DNA of 64,000 nt. It comes from Leptospira barantonii. Lineage in GTDB: Bacteria > Spirochaetota > Leptospiria > Leptospirales > Leptospiraceae. The position numbers were made by a program, and so were the translations under genes. Of the stretch, positions 53,711 through 64,000 are shown in pieces (the first letter of the stretch is position 1; the number at the start of each line of letters is the position of its first letter). The notes below the pieces were generated by a model. That model saw only the letters and a list, made by a program, of their open reading frames with translations, had not been told where the DNA came from and did no database searches. The stretch covers positions 310,001 through 374,000 of the forward strand of contig NZ_NPDS01000001.1 in assembly GCF_002811925.1 (NCBI RefSeq). The letters are read 5' to 3'.

Positions 53711-54601
53711 ATGGACCAAGAATTTAAAAGATGGACCCGTCTTCTCAGGGCGATCGAATCCGGAACACGGATCGAACTTTCCGGTTATATTTTAAACGAT
53801 TCCTTCCGGTTGAACCTGGAAAAGTTCGTCAAACTCTGTCTTGAAAACTACAACAAAAGCGATCTTACTCCCGTCGTCTATTCCGTGATCCAAGAAATGC
53901 TCTTGCGCGCGGCCATGTCCAATCTCAGGGAATATTTCTCATCGGAAAACGGAATCGACTCCTTCGATCAAAACGCGTTCGACTCGAGCGAGGAAGAATT
54001 TAGAAAATTCCTAAATACGTTCGACACAAAGTCCGTTCGTTCCGCGTTAAAAACAAAAGGCCTTTTCTTAAAAGTCATCATCAATCACAACGATACCGGA
54101 TTGGCCGCGGAAGTATTACACAATTCTAAAATGATTCCGTTCATGGAGGAACGTCTTAGAAAGTATCTTGCCTCCGCGATGGATTATAAAAATCTAATGG
54201 ACTACTACGATTCCTATCCCGAGGATCGAGAGGGTAGGGACATCGGTCTTGCGTTTTCGATTTTGATGCTTCGGGAAACCGGCTTAAAGCCGGAACTGCT
54301 CCGAATCGGTTCCGGAGAAGAGGTTCACACTTCCAGACTCGAGGTTCCTTTTGGGGAAGAATACAGAAGTATTCGTAAAAAAATCCTGAACGACGAGGAG
54401 ATTCTTCCGTTTCCGAAAGATCCGCACGACGCTCCGACGGAACTTCCTTGGAAAACGAGCCGTTGTAGTTATTGCGGTAGAACGGTGGACGATCGGATTT
54501 TCTTTTCTAAAATTCCGGACGATATTCCGGTAAAGTCGATTCCCGAGCCGATCCGCGCGGGCAACGGAATTTGCGCTTGGTGTCTTTCTTCCTATCTCTG
54601 A
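53711..54601 (+). CDS. Cytoplasmic protein with C-terminal zinc knuckle, unknown function
   Basis: A 296-residue, mostly helical protein without signal or membrane segments. The C-terminal 50 residues carry two cysteine pairs, CSYCGRTVDD and a final GICAWCLSSYL, spaced as a zinc knuckle. The N-terminal half (IESGTRIELSGYILNDSFRL) is not known to me. Its last 10 bases overlap the 3' end of the convergent MurU-like gene. Confidence 0.7.
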   Translation: MDQEFKRWTRLLRAIESGTRIELSGYILNDSFRLNLEKFVKLCLENYNKSDLTPVVYSVIQEMLLRAAMSNLREYFSSENGIDSFDQNAFDSSEEEFRKFLNTFDTKSVRSALKTKGLFLKVIINHNDTGLAAEVLHNSKMIPFMEERLRKYLASAMDYKNLMDYYDSYPEDREGRDIGLAFSILMLRETGLKPELLRIGSGEEVHTSRLEVPFGEEYRSIRKKILNDEEILPFPKDPHDAPTELPWKTSRCSYCGRTVDDRIFFSKIPDDIPVKSIPEPIRAGNGICAWCLSSYL

Positions 54602-55320
54602 ACCGGAAGTTTGCAGAGTTCTAAAAATTCTCCCCAACGAGGACCGAGTTTTTCGGAGAAGTTTTTGTTCTTTAGAGAAAGATAATATTCTTTTTCGCCG
54701 AGATCGATCGCTTCTCCCTCGAATTCAATTCCGCCTAATCTTTGTTTTGCGGATAATTCCTGGAACGTTTTGGATAGATCGAAAAAAGTTTCGGAAGGAA
54801 TCGTTTCTAAGACCGCGCCGTTCAATACGGAAATGCCGATGTAGAATAAATTTCCGTTTCCGAAAAGAATTCTCCCTTTGTCCAAACCGAGTCCGGTATA
54901 ACCGGCCGATTCCGGTTGTGGTAAAAGATACAAAAGACAATCGTTATCTTTCAATGTGGTTGGAAGCGAAAAATTCTCGGGTGGAAAGTATAAAAAATCG
55001 GGATTGATGATTCCTATGGTTTCTCCCATCCAACCGGCTCTTTCGAGTCCGGTGCGGATTCCGCCTGCGGTTCCGAGAATCTCTTTGTTCTCGTCCGAAA
55101 AAAACAAAGGGAAGAGCGAAAACGTTTCGAGTTCTTTTCGAATCTTTTCTCCGAGATAGTGCGTATTGATCACTGCACCTTCCGCGTTTTGTTTCCAGGC
55201 TTGAAAGAGAGAATAGTAGACGAGTGGAATTCCGTTTACGGGCAACAAGGGTTTTGGAAGTTCTTTGGTGAGTTCCTTCATCCTTGTTCCGAACCCGGCG
55301 GCCGGTATAAAAAATTTCAA
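54592..55320 (-). CDS. MurU-like nucleotidyltransferase (MurNAc-1-phosphate uridylyltransferase)
   Basis: A 242-residue sugar-phosphate nucleotidyltransferase. The N-terminal loop is IPAAGFGTRMKELTKELPKP followed by LLPVNGIPLVYY, and GAVINTHYLGEKI, EILGTAGGIRTGLE and IINPDFLYF follow in order, as in MurU (NTP transferase). Lack of a left-handed helix domain sets it apart from GlmU. In MurU the product is UDP-MurNAc. It lies 19 bp after the AmgK-like gene, and this adjacency is the main reason for the name. Confidence 0.78.
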   Translation of the reverse strand: MKFFIPAAGFGTRMKELTKELPKPLLPVNGIPLVYYSLFQAWKQNAEGAVINTHYLGEKIRKELETFSLFPLFFSDENKEILGTAGGIRTGLERAGWMGETIGIINPDFLYFPPENFSLPTTLKDNDCLLYLLPQPESAGYTGLGLDKGRILFGNGNLFYIGISVLNGAVLETIPSETFFDLSKTFQELSAKQRLGGIEFEGEAIDLGEKEYYLSLKNKNFSEKLGPRWGEFLELCKLPVQR

Positions 55321-55339
55321 GGGAACGCCTTTGCGTCTT

Positions 55340-56338
55340 TCATCGTTTGATTCCTTTCATGAAGGAATAATTCTCCAGAAGTTCTTCCTTCAATAGATGA
55401 AAGAAAACGTAAAGTTGATCGGGAAACAATCCTGCTTGTACGATTTCCAAAAGATTGTCGAGTGCGCTCAATACGCTTTCCCGATATTTATCCATTTTCT
55501 TATCCGCAACGAGATAAAAATAAGAACCGAGCGCCTTATACGATCGTTGAAGACATTGGATGTAATAACATTCCTTGGATTTCGGAAAATCATGATCGCT
55601 CAACTTTAGAAAAAGCTGATAGAGTCCCTGTCTCATCGCGAAAGGAATCGGTCTATATGCGTCGTAAAGAATGCTCGAAAGATCGTAAAACGGAGTTCCC
55701 ATTCTCGCGTCCTGAAAATCGATCATACAGATTTCTTTTTCGGAATTGATGAGAAGATTTCTTCCGTGAAAGTCCCTGTGACAAAAAACCTTCACGGGAT
55801 ATTCCGCGAGAAAGCCGGAACATTCCTCGATAAAGATTTTCATCTCGCTTCTGAGTTGTGTTTTTAGATCGAATTCCTTTTGGAATTTTAGATAATTTGA
55901 ATATGTGAAATTGCTTTCGAAACAAAGCTTTTCCAGGTCGAATTCCCTCGAACTCACCGGAGGAATCGGACGTGTTTTTTGAAGTCGCACCAAAAGTTCT
56001 ATGGATTTTACGAGCCATTCCCTGTATTCCACGTCGTCGGTTACGGAAGTCAGATCCTGATCGCCTCCGTCGCTCATCAAAATCAAAAAATGAATGAGAT
56101 CCTTCTTGAGAATTTCGGGAACCGCAAATTGTTCGTGACCGAGAAAATCCGCGATCTCCACGAAGTCGTGTTGGAAACGAACGTCCTTACAAAGGATCAA
56201 GGTTTCATCGGGATAAAAGACCCGAAAGTATTTTCGATCCGAAGCTTCGAGCGTGATCGGCGCGATCTTCTGCGGAAGTTTTCCGGAATATTCCAAAAAC
56301 TTTAAGTCTCGTTCGGTAAGGGGAGAATTAGAACTCAT
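55340..56338 (-). CDS. AmgK-like anomeric sugar kinase (MurNAc/GlcNAc)
   Basis: A 332-residue aminoglycoside-phosphotransferase-fold kinase. Family features of AmgK are seen: ASDRKYFRVFYPDETLILCK (about 32-51), VPEILKKD, the catalytic loop VFCHRDFHGRNLLI (about 190), and the metal loop IDFQDARMGTPFYDLSSILY. AmgK phosphorylates MurNAc and GlcNAc at C1 so that MurU can form UDP-MurNAc. The start lies six bases after the REC-PAS kinase stop, so it belongs to the same transcript. Confidence 0.82.
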   Translation of the reverse strand: MSSNSPLTERDLKFLEYSGKLPQKIAPITLEASDRKYFRVFYPDETLILCKDVRFQHDFVEIADFLGHEQFAVPEILKKDLIHFLILMSDGGDQDLTSVTDDVEYREWLVKSIELLVRLQKTRPIPPVSSREFDLEKLCFESNFTYSNYLKFQKEFDLKTQLRSEMKIFIEECSGFLAEYPVKVFCHRDFHGRNLLINSEKEICMIDFQDARMGTPFYDLSSILYDAYRPIPFAMRQGLYQLFLKLSDHDFPKSKECYYIQCLQRSYKALGSYFYLVADKKMDKYRESVLSALDNLLEIVQAGLFPDQLYVFFHLLKEELLENYSFMKGIKR

Positions 56339-56344
56339 ATTTAT

Positions 56345-57856
<1,512 letters not shown>

Positions 57857-57904
57857 GGGACTGAAGATGCCTCGGTGAAACCTTATTTTACCAAAAAATC
57901 CGTT

Positions 57905-60226
<2,322 letters not shown>

Positions 60227-60420
60227 TCTGATTCCAGTTAAACCTAATTAGAATTTCGGCTCAATTTCGATTCTTGCAAGAACTAATTCCGATTCCGGGC
60301 CGCGGAAAGATTTACAGAGAGAGAAGGGATGGAATTTTTGAAATCGGATCGGACCCGTCCGAAGTTGCGGTCCCGCGTCGGACACGTTATCAACAAAAAC
60401 GGAATAGAGAATCTACATTT

Positions 60421-61284
60421 ATGAAATCCTTGTACTCGTTATTTCTAAACTACTATCACTGGAAAAAGAAAAAATACATGAGGGAGATTCTCGGGTTTCG
60501 GGATCTCGAGGTCGAAACCGGAGGCAATTCGGTTTATTTTTTGGAGAAGAATCCCGAAAGAAACAAGTCGATTCTTTTGATTCACGGTTTGCTCGATTCC
60601 GCGACCGGTTTACGAAAGATCGCTCCTAAAATCCGTCAGGATTATCGTGTGTTGATTCCGGATATTCCCGGTTTTGGAAAAAGCAAACTTCCACCTCTCA
60701 AGTATTTGTTTCAAGTGGACGTATTCGCGGATCTGATCTACGAAGCGATTCGAAAATTGGACCTCACCAATCTCGTGTTAGGCGGTCATTCGATGGGAGC
60801 CTTGATCGCGATGCATATCGCTCTTCGGGACCGTGAAAAAAGAATTTCCAAACTCGTTTTGATTGCTCCGGGCGGGATTCCACATCCAAAGCGGGACGAA
60901 ATGAAGGAACTTTTGTTTCCTAAAAACGAGGACGATCTCGTGAAACTCATCCAAGCCTTGTATTATGAAACGCCCGAACTTCCGGGAAGAATCGCGAGAA
61001 AGGCGCTGATCCAATCCTGGAACGAACTTCCGAATCAGTTTTTAACCGTGAACACTTTGGAAAGGGAAGAAGAGATTTTTCTCGGAAAAAAATTGGGCGA
61101 GATCAAAATTCCGGCGTTGATCGTTTCCGGAAAAGAAGATCCGATCACGGACGCTACGATGACTAAGAAACTTCATTCTTATCTGAAAAAAAGCAAACTG
61201 GTTTTTATACCGGACGCCAAACACGCGATCCACATGGAAAAACCGGAAGAACTTTCTTTGGAGATCAATCGTTATCTCGATTGA
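60421..61284 (+). CDS. Alpha/beta hydrolase
   Basis: The ATG at 60421 is preferred; the frame is open back to a TTG at 60274 but that part is arginine-rich and unlike the family. The 287-residue protein has ILLIHGLLDSATGLRKIAPK, the nucleophile serine in LVLGGHSMGALIAMHI (about 132), the acid in VSGKEDPITD and the histidine in DAKHAIHMEKPEEL. No signal peptide. Substrate unknown. Confidence 0.85.
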   Translation: MKSLYSLFLNYYHWKKKKYMREILGFRDLEVETGGNSVYFLEKNPERNKSILLIHGLLDSATGLRKIAPKIRQDYRVLIPDIPGFGKSKLPPLKYLFQVDVFADLIYEAIRKLDLTNLVLGGHSMGALIAMHIALRDREKRISKLVLIAPGGIPHPKRDEMKELLFPKNEDDLVKLIQALYYETPELPGRIARKALIQSWNELPNQFLTVNTLEREEEIFLGKKLGEIKIPALIVSGKEDPITDATMTKKLHSYLKKSKLVFIPDAKHAIHMEKPEELSLEINRYLD

Positions 61285-61376
61285 TGTTGTACTGGGATTT
61301 TGTCGTAGTTCCGACGATTTTTTCGGAATACGATGTCGGCCCCACCCGCATGCGGTGCTTTCGCGGAAACTTTCGA

Positions 61377-62588
<1,212 letters not shown>

Positions 62589-62729
62589 AACCCCCGGTGC
62601 TCTTCTAAACTTCGGCAGATTCGTATTTTTCCTGAGCAATTTTAGCGGGGAAAAGGGAGAATACAGAGTGTAGTTCGCAGGTTATCTCGCTTACTACGGT
62701 GCGTTCGATATAGAATTGAAATCTTTTCC

Positions 62730-64000
<1,271 letters not shown>

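Overview
The window reads as chromosomal DNA of a spirochaete of the genus Leptospira. Pointers are lipoproteins with loose spirochaetal lipoboxes, the leptospiral DUF1554 and DUF1566 surface-protein families, frequent GTG and TTG starts, and stand-alone STAS, PP2C and sensor-kinase genes. I see no insertion sequence, prophage, CRISPR array or replication origin. The species cannot be fixed by reading alone.

Layout. 1-10 kb: a PPK2 fragment, then small self-regulated units (ankyrin-TetR, PadR-membrane-GyrI-like, redoxin/MarR), each with a clear palindromic operator. These are followed by a PhaR-type regulator, a HEAT-repeat protein, an MFS transporter and tRNA-Val. 10-19 kb: a ferritin-like hydrolase, DUF1569 and DUF962 proteins, an AraC regulator, a four-gene PP2C phosphatase-TPR-membrane-STAS operon and a dihaem cytochrome c. 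19-27.6 kb: surface and lipoprotein genes (two DUF1566, one DUF1554), a seven-helix AraC regulator and two unknowns. 27.7-34.4 kb: metG, glnD and an AidB-like acyl-CoA dehydrogenase. 34.4-43.8 kb: an EAL protein, a hemerythrin, a ferredoxin-metallo-beta-lactamase fusion, a porin and an RND pump with its TetR regulator. 43.9-49.7 kb: SppA-membrane-SurE-TPR operon, tRNA Pro-Arg-His cluster, NAD-dependent epimerase and uracil-DNA glycosylase. 49.7-64 kb: STAS, galK, pgi, small unknown proteins, a four-gene operon joining two sensor kinases to an AmgK/MurU-like pair, then a hydrolase, a DegT aminotransferase and the start of an adenosine deaminase.

How genes work together. The strongest system is the operon at 60226-54592 (minus strand): PAS histidine kinase, REC-PAS histidine kinase, AmgK-like sugar kinase, MurU-like nucleotidyltransferase. 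AmgK and MurU together turn MurNAc into UDP-MurNAc and bypass the fosfomycin-sensitive MurA step. Co-transcription with two sensors suggests a regulated cell-wall salvage unit. The second is the partner-switching operon at 17625-13279, where two unknown envelope proteins sit between a HAMP-PP2C phosphatase and its presumed STAS substrate. A third signal is a short imperfect palindrome (consensus TGTGGGAACTCCTACA) found at eight places, in intergenic DNA and inside genes.
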